From Altererythrobacter sp. CAU 1644 (GTDB taxonomy: Bacteria > Pseudomonadota > Alphaproteobacteria > Sphingomonadales > Sphingomonadaceae), in the NCBI RefSeq assembly GCF_029623755.1, contig NZ_CP121106.1:62001-126000 (forward strand): 64,000 bases of DNA. Direction: 5' to 3'. The position numbers were made by a program, and so were the translations under genes. The notes beneath the pieces were generated by a model. That model was not told where the DNA came from. It did not search any database and saw nothing but the letters and a program-made list of their open reading frames with translations. Below are positions 1 through 10,880 of this stretch, in pieces. Position 1 is the first letter of the stretch; the number at the start of each line of letters is the position of its first letter.

Positions 1-381
1 CGTCTTGTGCATCACCTCGCGCATGAAATCCTCATAGGCAGCGAGACCCGAAACAACGATCTCGAGCAGGTAATCCGAATTTCCTGTCATGACATGGCAG
101 GCGAGGACTTCGGGGGTATCGCGCATGCGCTGTTCGAAGCCCTTGACGATATCGCCCTCGTGCTTCGCCAGCGTGACCTGGACGAAGGCGGTCACCGGGT
201 AACCTGCGGCCTCCCGGTTAACGACCGCGACATATCGCTCGATCACGCCCGCCTTCTCGAGGTTTTTCACGCGCCTGAGGCACGGACTGGGCGAGAGGTG
301 AACCCGCTCCGCCAGCTCGGCATTGGTCAGCCTGGCATTGCGCTGCAACTCGCGCAGGATTTGCCGGTCTTTCTTGTCCAT
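1..381 (-). CDS. Lrp/AsnC family transcriptional regulator (partial, 3' end outside window)
   Basis: The minus strand from an ATG at 381 is open to the window edge and encodes 127 residues. It begins MDKKDRQILRELQRNAR, the usual Lrp/AsnC N-terminus, and a helix-turn-helix follows at about residues 18-40 (LTNAELAERVHLSPSPCLRR). The later part (GYPVTAFVQV, then CHVMTGNSDYLL) matches the start of the amino-acid-sensing RAM domain. Family members bind DNA as dimers or octamers and respond to amino acids. The gene is divergent from methionine gamma-lyase across 120 bp that contain a perfect palindrome, so it probably controls that gene and itself in response to methionine or a related amino acid; that is inference. 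About 25-30 C-terminal residues lie outside the window. Confidence 0.93.
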   Translation of the reverse strand, partial: MDKKDRQILRELQRNARLTNAELAERVHLSPSPCLRRVKNLEKAGVIERYVAVVNREAAGYPVTAFVQVTLAKHEGDIVKGFEQRMRDTPEVLACHVMTGNSDYLLEIVVSGLAAYEDFMREVMHKT

Positions 382-392
382 ATCGTTCCCAT

Positions 393-411
393 ATTGGCAG
401 ATTATGCCAAT
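393..411. promoter_or_regulatory. Perfect inverted repeat, likely Lrp-family operator
   Basis: ATTGGCA and TGCCAAT form 7-bp perfect arms around a 5-bp spacer, 12 bp upstream of the regulator start and about 90 bp upstream of the lyase. A further TGGCA half-site lies at 426-430. An AT-rich centre with this arm length fits Lrp/AsnC operators. Binding by the adjacent regulator is inferred. Confidence 0.6.
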
Positions 412-501
412 TCTGCAGATCTGAGTGGCATAGTTTGGCGATTAATTCCAGTCGGAGCGTGATATTGTTCCCCTGCAACATTAGATCGAGGTCACATCAC
501 A

Positions 502-1710
502 ATGAGCCGCACAGCACTTTCCGGTTTCGCATCACGCGCCATCCACCACGGCTACGATCCAGCCGAAAACATGGGCGCGCTCACCCCGCCGATGCACATG
601 GCGTCGACCTTTACGTTCGAGACGGCCGAACAGGGCGGCGCGATCTTCGCCGGCGAACAGCCCGGCTATTTCTATTCGCGCATCGGCAATCCGACCGTCG
701 ATCTGCTCGAGCAGCGCATGGCCGTGCTCGAAGGCGCGGAGGCCGCGGTGGCAACCGCCTCGGGGATGGGCGCGATCACCGCGGTCATGTGGACCCTGCT
801 GGAAGCGGGCGACGAGATCGTCACCGACCGGACGCTCTACGGCTGCACCTTCGCCTTCTTCCGCCACGGCCTCGGCAAGTTCGGGATCAAGGTCACCCAC
901 GTAGACCTGACCGATCACGCGGCACTGGAAGCCGCCATGCAGCGCGGCGTGAAGGTGCTCTACTTCGAAACCCCGGCCAATCCGAACATGCGCCTGGTCG
1001 ATATCGCCGCCGCTAGCGAGATCGCGCATCGTCATGGCGCGACCGTCGTGGTCGACAACACCTATGCCACCCCCGCCCTCACCCGCCCGGTCGAACTGGG
1101 CGCGGATATCGTTGTTCATTCGGCGACCAAATACCTTGGCGGACACGGCGACCTCGTCGGTGGCCTCGTCGCGGGCGATGCCGAGACGATGCAGCGGGTC
1201 CGCCTCGAGGGCCTCAAGGACATGACCGGTGCAGTCATGAGCCCGTTTACCGCTACGCTCATCATGCGCGGGCTGAAGACGCTGAAGCTGCGGATGGAAC
1301 GCCACAGCCAGACCGCCGCGGAAGTCGCGCGCTGGCTCGAGGCACAGCCGCAGGTCGCTGCCGTCTATTATCCCGGGCTTGAGAGCTTCGCGCAGCATGG
1401 GCTGGCCGCGAAACAAATGGCGCTGCCAGGCGGAATGATCGCCTTCGATCTCGCCGCCGGTTACGACCAGGGCATCCGTTTCATGAATCGCCTCGGCATG
1501 ATCCATCGTGCCGTGTCGCTGGGCGACGCCGAGACGCTGATCCAGCATCCGGCCTCGATGACCCATTCGACCTACACGCCCGAAGAACGCGCCGAACATG
1601 GCATCGGTGAAGGCTTGCTGCGCCTGTCGATCGGCCTCGAGGACGCGGAAGACATCTTCGCCGATCTCGAGCAGGCGCTGGCCGCGTCGGAACTGGCCAT
1701 CGCCGCCTGA
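502..1710 (+). CDS. megL: Methionine gamma-lyase (PLP-dependent, Cys/Met metabolism family)
   Basis: A 402-residue cytoplasmic PLP enzyme of the cystathionine gamma-synthase fold, the usual family length. The PLP lysine is K210 in SATKYLGGHGD, and D185 (VVVDN) is the pyridine-nitrogen partner. YGCTFAFFRHG at 113-123 includes C115, which aligns with the cysteine characteristic of methionine gamma-lyases (Cys116 in the Pseudomonas putida enzyme) rather than of cystathionine lyases or synthases. Such enzymes split methionine to methanethiol, 2-oxobutyrate and ammonia. The ATG at 502 follows a GAGG-containing leader. Divergence from an Lrp regulator supports amino-acid-responsive control. O-acetylhomoserine sulfhydrylase is the main alternative, but the Cys motif argues against it. 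Confidence 0.88.
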   Translation: MSRTALSGFASRAIHHGYDPAENMGALTPPMHMASTFTFETAEQGGAIFAGEQPGYFYSRIGNPTVDLLEQRMAVLEGAEAAVATASGMGAITAVMWTLLEAGDEIVTDRTLYGCTFAFFRHGLGKFGIKVTHVDLTDHAALEAAMQRGVKVLYFETPANPNMRLVDIAAASEIAHRHGATVVVDNTYATPALTRPVELGADIVVHSATKYLGGHGDLVGGLVAGDAETMQRVRLEGLKDMTGAVMSPFTATLIMRGLKTLKLRMERHSQTAAEVARWLEAQPQVAAVYYPGLESFAQHGLAAKQMALPGGMIAFDLAAGYDQGIRFMNRLGMIHRAVSLGDAETLIQHPASMTHSTYTPEERAEHGIGEGLLRLSIGLEDAEDIFADLEQALAASELAIAA

Positions 1711-1719
1711 CGCTGAGGG

Positions 1720-4464
<2,745 letters not shown>

Positions 4465-4663
4465 AGCTCGGCAAAAACGGGGAATAATCGCAGCCCGTTC
4501 CCGTAAGCTGGCGTTCAGGAAACGCGAAGTTGCTGATTTTATGTGTGTTTGGATTTCGGAATCCCGCCATGCTGATGTTTAATCGCGATGAACAGAATAG
4601 GCCGAAGATGTGCCGAGCTGCTGCTTGTTTACTTTTCGTTCCTCCTCCCCCATTCAACCAATC

Positions 4664-7411
4664 GTGAGTTCCCCGCTCCCCCTCCCCGCGCTGCATGCGA
4701 GCCATTCGGGCACCTGGCTTCGTCCGCCAAATGGCGCGACCGGCGCGGTGTCGAAAGGCGATGCGATCATGGCGGCAGCAGATACGCCGGTGCTGCTGCT
4801 CAACGCGCCGCTGGTGGCTTCGCGGCTGGGCTATCCCGATCTGTCGGGCCTCGACCTGCTCGAACTGTTCGCCTTCATCCATCCGGCGCGCTTCTGCGTG
4901 CCGACCCCGCGCGGGCTGGCGCAATCGCTTGGGCTGGACGAGCCCGAGGGCGATGAGCATGTCCCCGCCTTCCTGCAGGCTGCAGCGGGCGCACTGATCG
5001 AGACTTGCGAGAGCGAGGATTGGCCGGAACGAGAGGGGGCGTGGTCGTCGCTGCAATCGCTGGTCAGGTTGCGCTGGCCCTGGGCGCAGGTGATCTCGCC
5101 CCATATCCGCAAGCCCGACCGGGCAGAGAAATGGCTTTTTTCCAAGCTGCCCGAATGGGAAGAGACGCCCGAACGCCCGGCGCCATCGCAAGTTACCTTG
5201 CCCGCCGACGCCGTGATCTCGCAACTGGAATACCTGACCGGCGAAGGGGCGGAGCGCCGCGACGGACAGCGCAGCTATTCGCAGGATGCGGCGCAGGTCT
5301 TCGCCCCCCGCGACAAGCGCGGAGTGCCGCATCTGCTGCTGGCGCAGGCGGGTACCGGCATCGGCAAGACGCTGGGCTATCTCGCGCCCGCCTCGCTGTG
5401 GTCGGCGGCCAGCCAGGGGACCGTCTGGGTTTCGACCTTCACCAAGAACCTGCAGCGCCAGCTGCGGCAGGAAAGCAGGCGCGCCTGGCCCAAGGAGCGG
5501 CCTGATGGCTCGCCGCCCGTGGTGGTACGCAAGGGGCGCGAGAATTACCTCTGCCTGCTCAATCTGGAGGACGCGCTGCAGGGCGGATTCGCGGGCCGGC
5601 CGGCAATCCTGGCACAGCTGGTCGCACGCTGGGCAGCATTTTCGCAGGATGGCGACATGATCGGCGGCGATCTGCCCGGCTGGCTCGGCACGCTGTTCCG
5701 CAAGCGCGGGATTGCGGCACTGACCGACCAGCGCGGCGAATGCGTTTATGCGGGCTGCCCGCATTACCGCAAATGCTTCATCGAGCGCGCTGCACGTGCC
5801 TCGGCACAGGCCGACCTCGTCATCGCCAACCATGCGCTGGTGATGGTCAATGCGGCGCGCGGACGGGATCACGCCCAGCGCCCCACGCGGATCATCTTCG
5901 ACGAGGGCCATCACGTTTTCGAAGCTGCCGATTCAATCTTTGCCGCAGCGCTGACCGGGCAGGAAGCGATCGAGCTGCGCCGCTGGATCGTCGGACCCGA
6001 GAAGAACAGCCGCGGCCGGCGGCGTGGGCTCGCCGCGCGACTGGCCGATGTCGCCAGCTATGACGAAGAAGGTGGGCTGGCGGTCGAAGACGCGGTCGAG
6101 GCGGCGCACAAGCTCCCTTCGGACGGCTGGCTCCAACGGCTCAACGAAGGCGAACCTTACGGCCCGATCGAGGCCCTGTTGGCGCAGGTCCGCGCCACGA
6201 CATACGCCCGCGACGAGAGCGGCGGGCAGGAAGCCGGTTACGGCATCGAGACCGAGGCTTCGGGCCTGCCCGGCGAGCTGATCGAGGCGGCTGGGGAAGC
6301 CGCCGAAGCGCTGGCCGCGATTCGCAAGCCGCTGATGAAACTTGGCACGCGCCTCGAAGCAGTCCTCACCGACGCGCCCGACTGGCTCGACGCGCAAGGA
6401 CGAGCAAGGATCGAAGGTGCGCGCCATTCGCTCAGCTGGCGGCTCGACCTGATCGGTGCGTGGGAGGCATTGCTCGACCGGCTCGGTGGACCGGCAGATC
6501 CCGAATTCGTCGACTGGCTCTCGGTCGAACGCGGCGACGCGCGCGAATTCGATGTCGGGATTCACCGCCGATGGCTCGACCCGATGAAACCCTTCGCGAA
6601 GGTCGTGCTCGAACCCTCGCACGGGGTCATGCTGACCAGCGCTACACTAATCGATCGCAGTTCCGAGGGCGATCCATGGGATGCCGCCATCGCCCGCTCG
6701 GGCGCCGAACACATCGATAGCCAGCCCTTGCTTTCCGCATCGCAGAGCCCGTTCGACTATGCGCAGCGCGCCGAGGTGCTGATCGTAACCGACATCCGCA
6801 AGGGCGACCTTCCCGCGCTCGCAGGTGCCTATGCCCGACTGATCGAGGCGTCGGATGGCGGTGTGCTGGGCCTGTTTACTGCAATCCGGCGGATGCGCGC
6901 CGTCCACGGCAGGATCGCCGACCGCCTCGCCCGCGCCGGCCTGCCGCTTTACGCGCAGCATGTCGACCCGATCGATACCGGTACGCTGGTGGACATCTTT
7001 CGCGACGATCCGCGTGCATCGCTGCTCGGTACAGATGCGCTGCGCGATGGTGTCGACGTCCCCGGCCATTCGCTCCGCTGCGTGGTGATGGAACAGGTCC
7101 CGTGGCCGCGCCCCGACATCCTGCACAAGGCGCGCCGCGCCGCCAATGGCGGCAGCGCCTATGACGATCGCATTATCCGGGCGCGATTGGCGCAGGCATT
7201 CGGCCGCCTGATCCGATCGGGCGAGGACTCGGGCCACTTCGTCGTGCTGTCCCCCGCCTTCCCCAGCCGCCTCCTATCCGCCTTCCCCGATGGCACGCCT
7301 GTCATCAGGTTGACGCTTGAGGAAGCTTTACAACGGGTGGCTGCTGGTGTTTCGGGGTCAGGTAACGCAAGTCGCGAGCGCAACGAAGAAGAAGGTGAGG
7401 AACAAGCCTGA
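4664..7411 (+). CDS. DinG/Rad3-like iron-sulfur superfamily 2 DNA helicase
   Basis: 915 residues if translation starts at the GTG at 4664. Walker A is AGTGIGKT with K235; the DEAH-type motif II is DEGH at 413-416. Four cysteines between them (C297, C360, C365, C371) fit the Fe-S cluster of the XPD/DinG family, which acts as a 5'-3' helicase in repair and R-loop or replication-transcription conflict resolution. Motif VI-like sequence QAFGRLIRSGEDSG is near the C-terminus. An ATG at 4769 is an alternative start. The sequence between has coding-like codons and VSKGDAIMAAADTPVLLL reads as continuous domain, so I favour the GTG. The stop lies 1 bp before the next gene's GTG. Confidence 0.88.
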   Translation: MSSPLPLPALHASHSGTWLRPPNGATGAVSKGDAIMAAADTPVLLLNAPLVASRLGYPDLSGLDLLELFAFIHPARFCVPTPRGLAQSLGLDEPEGDEHVPAFLQAAAGALIETCESEDWPEREGAWSSLQSLVRLRWPWAQVISPHIRKPDRAEKWLFSKLPEWEETPERPAPSQVTLPADAVISQLEYLTGEGAERRDGQRSYSQDAAQVFAPRDKRGVPHLLLAQAGTGIGKTLGYLAPASLWSAASQGTVWVSTFTKNLQRQLRQESRRAWPKERPDGSPPVVVRKGRENYLCLLNLEDALQGGFAGRPAILAQLVARWAAFSQDGDMIGGDLPGWLGTLFRKRGIAALTDQRGECVYAGCPHYRKCFIERAARASAQADLVIANHALVMVNAARGRDHAQRPTRIIFDEGHHVFEAADSIFAAALTGQEAIELRRWIVGPEKNSRGRRRGLAARLADVASYDEEGGLAVEDAVEAAHKLPSDGWLQRLNEGEPYGPIEALLAQVRATTYARDESGGQEAGYGIETEASGLPGELIEAAGEAAEALAAIRKPLMKLGTRLEAVLTDAPDWLDAQGRARIEGARHSLSWRLDLIGAWEALLDRLGGPADPEFVDWLSVERGDAREFDVGIHRRWLDPMKPFAKVVLEPSHGVMLTSATLIDRSSEGDPWDAAIARSGAEHIDSQPLLSASQSPFDYAQRAEVLIVTDIRKGDLPALAGAYARLIEASDGGVLGLFTAIRRMRAVHGRIADRLARAGLPLYAQHVDPIDTGTLVDIFRDDPRASLLGTDALRDGVDVPGHSLRCVVMEQVPWPRPDILHKARRAANGGSAYDDRIIRARLAQAFGRLIRSGEDSGHFVVLSPAFPSRLLSAFPDGTPVIRLTLEEALQRVAAGVSGSGNASRERNEEEGEEQA

Positions 7412-7412
7412 C

Positions 7413-7940
7413 GTGAAAATTCTCGGTCTCCTGCGCCACGCCAAATCCGATTGGGACGATATGTCGACCCGCGATTTCGATCGCGGGCTCAACGATCGCG
7501 GCCGCCGCGGCGCCAAGCTGATCGGCGACCATATCCGCGAGCACGGGGTGAAATGGGATCTTGTGGTTGCGAGCCCTGCGGAACGCGTGCGGCGCACCGT
7601 CGAACATGCATTCCCCGGCGAGGAACCCGAATTCGACGAACGGCTCTATCTCGCGAGTTCCGAAACGATCTTCGAAACGATCACCGATCACGCGGGCGAC
7701 GCGAACACCTTGCTGGTTGTCGGGCACAACCCCGGGCTGCAGGAAGTGTTGTTCGACCTCGTCAAGCCGGAGAACGAGAACGAGCTGTTTGACACGGCGT
7801 CAGCGAAGTTTCCGACCGCGACCTACGCGGTGTTCGAATGCGATATCGACGATTGGGCGCAGTTGAAGAAAGGCTGCGGCAAGCTGGTATATTTCGCCCG
7901 TCCGCGCGACCTCGACCCCGAGCTGGGTCCGGAACACTAG
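7413..7940 (+). CDS. SixA-like histidine phosphatase
   Basis: 175 residues from a GTG at 7413, one base after the helicase stop, with GAGG in the leader. The histidine phosphatase signature LLRHAKSDW places the phospho-accepting histidine at H9, and the second catalytic histidine is H105 in VVGHNPG. VVASPAERVRRT (51-62) supplies the conserved arginines. SixA removes phosphate from histidine-containing phosphotransfer domains; small relatives of this subgroup are also simply annotated phosphoglycerate mutase family. The longer upstream frame overlaps the helicase gene out of frame and has no family similarity. Co-transcription with the helicase is likely from spacing. Confidence 0.85.
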   Translation: MKILGLLRHAKSDWDDMSTRDFDRGLNDRGRRGAKLIGDHIREHGVKWDLVVASPAERVRRTVEHAFPGEEPEFDERLYLASSETIFETITDHAGDANTLLVVGHNPGLQEVLFDLVKPENENELFDTASAKFPTATYAVFECDIDDWAQLKKGCGKLVYFARPRDLDPELGPEH

Positions 7941-7943
7941 GCC

Positions 7944-8384
7944 TCAGGGCAGCAGGACGCGCGGCCCAGCCCCCTTCTCCGCCCATTTGTCGGCGGCGTT
8001 GTAGAGCGCGCACTTCTTGAGGCTGAGGCAACCGCAGCCGATGCAGCCATCGAGATCCTCCCGCACCTTTTCTAGCGATGCGATCTGCTGGTCGATCCGG
8101 CGCTTTATCCCCACGCTGATCCTCTGCCAGTCTCGCGCATTGGGCGTGCGCCCCTGCGGAAGCCCACGAAGCTCTTCCTCTATCTCCGCCAATGCCAGGC
8201 CCAGCCGCTGCGCGATCAGGATAAAGCTGAGGCGGCGAATATCGCTGCGGAAGAAGCGTCGCTGATTGCCGCCGGTGCGGAACGGCTCGACCAATCCCTT
8301 GTCCTCGTAATAGCGGATTGCCGAGACACTGAGGCCGGTCCGGCGGGCGAGTTCACCGATCGTGAGCAGGTCGTTCGCTTTCAT
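7944..8384 (-). CDS. soxR: Redox-sensitive transcriptional activator SoxR (MerR family)
   Basis: 146 residues. The MerR helix-turn-helix is at about 6-30 (TIGELARRTGLSVSAIRYYE), followed by a dimerisation coiled coil. The 2Fe-2S cluster cysteines C114, C117, C119 and C125 sit in CIGCGCLSLKKC, the SoxR hallmark. SoxR activates a target promoter when its cluster is oxidised, as by redox-cycling compounds. Here there is no soxS; the divergent gene is a VOC-family protein, and a perfect SoxR-type operator lies between them. This fits the known pattern in non-enteric bacteria where SoxR controls detoxification genes directly. The gene ends 3 bp from the convergent phosphatase stop. Confidence 0.96.
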   Translation of the reverse strand: MKANDLLTIGELARRTGLSVSAIRYYEDKGLVEPFRTGGNQRRFFRSDIRRLSFILIAQRLGLALAEIEEELRGLPQGRTPNARDWQRISVGIKRRIDQQIASLEKVREDLDGCIGCGCLSLKKCALYNAADKWAEKGAGPRVLLP

Positions 8385-8411
8385 CGATCTCAGTGATAGC
8401 CATTTTAGACC

Positions 8412-8433
8412 TTGACCTCAACCTAACTTGAGG
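8412..8433 (+). promoter_or_regulatory. SoxR operator in a MerR-type promoter
   Basis: CCTCAACCTAACTTGAGG at 8416-8433 has perfect 6-bp arms and closely matches the E. coli soxS operator (CCTCAA N6 TTGAGG). A TTGACC -35 element at 8412-8417 overlaps its left edge; the expected 17-19 bp spacing puts a weak -10 near 8435-8442. It faces the VOC-family gene and lies 32 bp upstream of soxR. Confidence 0.88.
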
Positions 8434-8494
8434 TTGCATCTGTCGGTGCATCGCCAATCGCAACGCCCGGACAAGGGCCCAAAGGAGATGCACC

Positions 8495-8869
8495 ATGCCC
8501 CACGGCAACATCGAACACGTCAACATCACCGTCACCGATCCCGACCGGAGCCTTCACCTCTTCGAAAAGCTGCTGGGCTGGAAGGAACGCTGGCGCGGTC
8601 CGTCCATGCTCGGTGGTCGCACGATCCACGTCGGCGACGAGGACAATTACCTCGCGATCTACACCAATGACGAGGTGAAAGGTGGCTTTTCGAAGAGCGT
8701 GCCGCTCAATCATGTCGGCCTGCAGGTCGATGATCTCGACGCTGCTGAACAGGTCGTCCTAGCGGCCGGTCTTAAGACCTTCAGCCACAGCGATTACGAT
8801 CCGGGCCCGCGCAGCTTCTATTTCTTCGACTGGGACGGGATCGAGTTCGAGGTGGTTAGCTATGAATGA
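8495..8869 (+). CDS. VOC (glyoxalase/bleomycin resistance) superfamily protein, SoxR target
   Basis: 124 residues, the single-module VOC length. It opens HGNIEHVNITVTDPDRSLHL and contains LNHVGLQVDD and a terminal DWDGIEFEVV, giving the paired beta-alpha-beta-beta-beta units and candidate metal ligands (H9, H73-region, E121). AAGGAG lies 7-8 bases before the ATG. Its promoter carries a SoxR operator, so it probably detoxifies or sequesters redox-active or electrophilic compounds. Glyoxalase I, fosfomycin-type and dioxygenase activities all occur in this fold and cannot be distinguished from sequence alone. Confidence 0.87.
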   Translation: MPHGNIEHVNITVTDPDRSLHLFEKLLGWKERWRGPSMLGGRTIHVGDEDNYLAIYTNDEVKGGFSKSVPLNHVGLQVDDLDAAEQVVLAAGLKTFSHSDYDPGPRSFYFFDWDGIEFEVVSYE

Positions 8870-8962
8870 GTTCATCCCCCGCGAACCCATGTTTCGCCCG
8901 ATTGCAAAATCCCCCGGTAATGCCACACAGGCAACGACCAGTTCACCGGGAGAATTTCGATC

Positions 8963-10240
8963 ATGCGATACGCCGCCTTCGCCGCCCCCCTTGCCATCGC
9001 GATAGGAGCCCTGGCGGCTTTGCCCGCCGCAGCGGAGACGATCTACGTGACCGGCGACCGCATGCTCGATGTCGAGAGCGGTCGCTATGTCACCGCACCG
9101 CTGATCGCGATCGATGATGGCAAAGTGGTGAGCGTCACGCCCAATGGCAGCGCTCCCGATGGCGCGGAGGTGATCGATCTCGCCGGCCATACGATCCTGC
9201 CCGGCCTGATCGACATGCATGTCCATCTCGACGGGCGCCCCGAGTATGGCGGCTATTCCGGTCTCCAGTTTACCGACAAGTTCTGGACGGTCCTTGGGGT
9301 GGTCAACGCGCAAAAGATGCTCGGCGCGGGCTTCACCACTGTGCGCAACGTCGGCGATGATGGCTACAATGTCGTCGGGCTCGACCAGGCGATCGGCGCC
9401 GGCTGGTTGCAAGGGCCGCGCATCGTGACGGCAAACCATTCGATCGGCGCCACCGGCGGCCATTGCGACAACACCTTCTTGCCGCCCAGCATCAACGAAC
9501 CCAGCCCCGCAGTGGGGGATAGCCCCGCCGAGCTACGCAAGCGCGTGCGCGAACAGCGCAAGTTCGGGGCGGAAGTGATCAAGGCCTGTGCAACCGGCGG
9601 CGTCTTCAGCCGCAATACCGCGCCCGGAATCCAGCAATTGTCGTTGGAAGAGCTGACCGCGATTGCCGATGAAGCCCATTTCTGGGGCTTGAAGGCGGCC
9701 GCCCATGCCCACGGTGCCGATGGTATCAAGGCCGCCATCCGCGCCGGCTTCGATACGATCGAACATGCCAGCTATGCTGACGACGAGGCGATCAAGCTCG
9801 CCAAGGAACGCGGCACGTTTTTCTCGATGGATATCTACAACACCGAATACACCCTCAGCCAGGGTGAGGCGAACGGCGTCCTGCCCGAAAATATCGCCAA
9901 GGAACGTGCGCTGGGCCAGATCCAGCGCGACAATTTCCGCAAGGCGCACAAGGCCGGGGTCAAGATGGTCTTCGCCAGCGACGCCGGGGTGATGCCGCAC
10001 GAGAATGTCGGCGGCCAGTTCCGGGTCATGGTTGAATATGGGATGACGCCGCTGCAGTCGATCCAGGCCGCGACCGTCAATGCCGCCGATGCCCTAGGCC
10101 AGGCTGGTCAGGTCGGTGTCGTCAAGCCCGGTGCCTGGGCCGATATTATCGCGGTCGACGGCGATCCCCTTGCCGATGTCGGCGAGCTGGCCGATGTCGA
10201 CTGGGTCATGAAGGGCGGCGAAGTGTTCAAGGCGGACTGA
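8963..10240 (+). CDS. Secreted metal-dependent amidohydrolase (prolidase-like)
   Basis: 425 residues with a signal peptide at 1-24 (LPAAAE). The amidohydrolase barrel is complete: H86 and H88 (DMHVH), K207 in EVIKACATGG as the likely carboxylated lysine, H248/H250 (AHAHG), H268 (IEHAS) and D340 (ASDAG). These binuclear-metal ligands match the Xaa-Pro dipeptidase-like subgroup of periplasmic amidohydrolases. The substrate is probably a dipeptide or N-acyl amino acid, but imidazolonepropionase-like relatives have varied substrates. A GGGAG element precedes the ATG. The protein follows the SoxR-controlled VOC gene by 93 bp; shared regulation is not evident. Confidence 0.85.
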   Translation: MRYAAFAAPLAIAIGALAALPAAAETIYVTGDRMLDVESGRYVTAPLIAIDDGKVVSVTPNGSAPDGAEVIDLAGHTILPGLIDMHVHLDGRPEYGGYSGLQFTDKFWTVLGVVNAQKMLGAGFTTVRNVGDDGYNVVGLDQAIGAGWLQGPRIVTANHSIGATGGHCDNTFLPPSINEPSPAVGDSPAELRKRVREQRKFGAEVIKACATGGVFSRNTAPGIQQLSLEELTAIADEAHFWGLKAAAHAHGADGIKAAIRAGFDTIEHASYADDEAIKLAKERGTFFSMDIYNTEYTLSQGEANGVLPENIAKERALGQIQRDNFRKAHKAGVKMVFASDAGVMPHENVGGQFRVMVEYGMTPLQSIQAATVNAADALGQAGQVGVVKPGAWADIIAVDGDPLADVGELADVDWVMKGGEVFKAD

Positions 10241-10253
10241 AGCGCCCCCGGCA

Positions 10254-10880
10254 CTATAGGAGCGTCTTTTGCGCCGCGGCACCACCTGCCCACGGCTGAT
10301 CGGTTCGATCGATCGAGAGCTCCCCGCCCCATGCGCGGCATAGCGCACGCGCTTCATCGGGAGTTCCGTCCGTCCATTGCGTATAGTCGGCGCGCGACAG
10401 GATGACCGGCATGCGCGAATGCACTTCGGCTGCGGCACCGCCACTGTCAGTCATCACCATCGAATAGCAGTCGCCCCACTCGTCCGAGGTCCGCCAAACC
10501 CCAGCACAGGCGAATAGCTCGTTATCGGGGAGCGACAGCCAGGTGCGCGTCATGCTGCCCTTCTTGCCCTGTGCTTCTGCCCAGGCAGTGACCGGGATCA
10601 GGCAGCGGCGCTCCTCGAAGCTGTAGCGCCAGAAGAAACTGTCGAGCTTGTCGGTGCGCGTGTTGTTGACCGGCTTGGGCTTCAGCGGCTGGCCCTGTTT
10701 GCCCTTCATTACCAGCGGGAAACCCCAGCTCATCTGGCGCACCCTCCCCTCGGCAACGACCGCACCGGGATATCCGGGATAGACTTCCTCGCCGAAATTG
10801 GCGCCGCCGAGCTCCTCAATCGCCTCGAACCACTTGGCGACTTCGTCCTTGCCCTTGGTCATGCGGTAGAGGTTGCACAT
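10254..10880 (-). CDS. SOS response-associated peptidase (SRAP, YedK/HMCES family)
   Basis: 208 residues starting MCNLYRMTKGKDEVAKWF. C2 is the catalytic cysteine after methionine removal; it forms a thiazolidine crosslink with abasic sites in single-stranded DNA. The conserved NNTRTD block, RCLIPVTAWAEAQ with the glutamate, and EVHSRMPVIL with the histidine are present. The start ATG overlaps the ubiA stop (TGATG), so the two genes are translationally coupled although functionally unrelated. The much longer open frame upstream is a shadow of ubiA. Confidence 0.93.
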   Translation of the reverse strand: MCNLYRMTKGKDEVAKWFEAIEELGGANFGEEVYPGYPGAVVAEGRVRQMSWGFPLVMKGKQGQPLKPKPVNNTRTDKLDSFFWRYSFEERRCLIPVTAWAEAQGKKGSMTRTWLSLPDNELFACAGVWRTSDEWGDCYSMVMTDSGGAAAEVHSRMPVILSRADYTQWTDGTPDEARALCRAWGGELSIDRTDQPWAGGAAAQKTLL

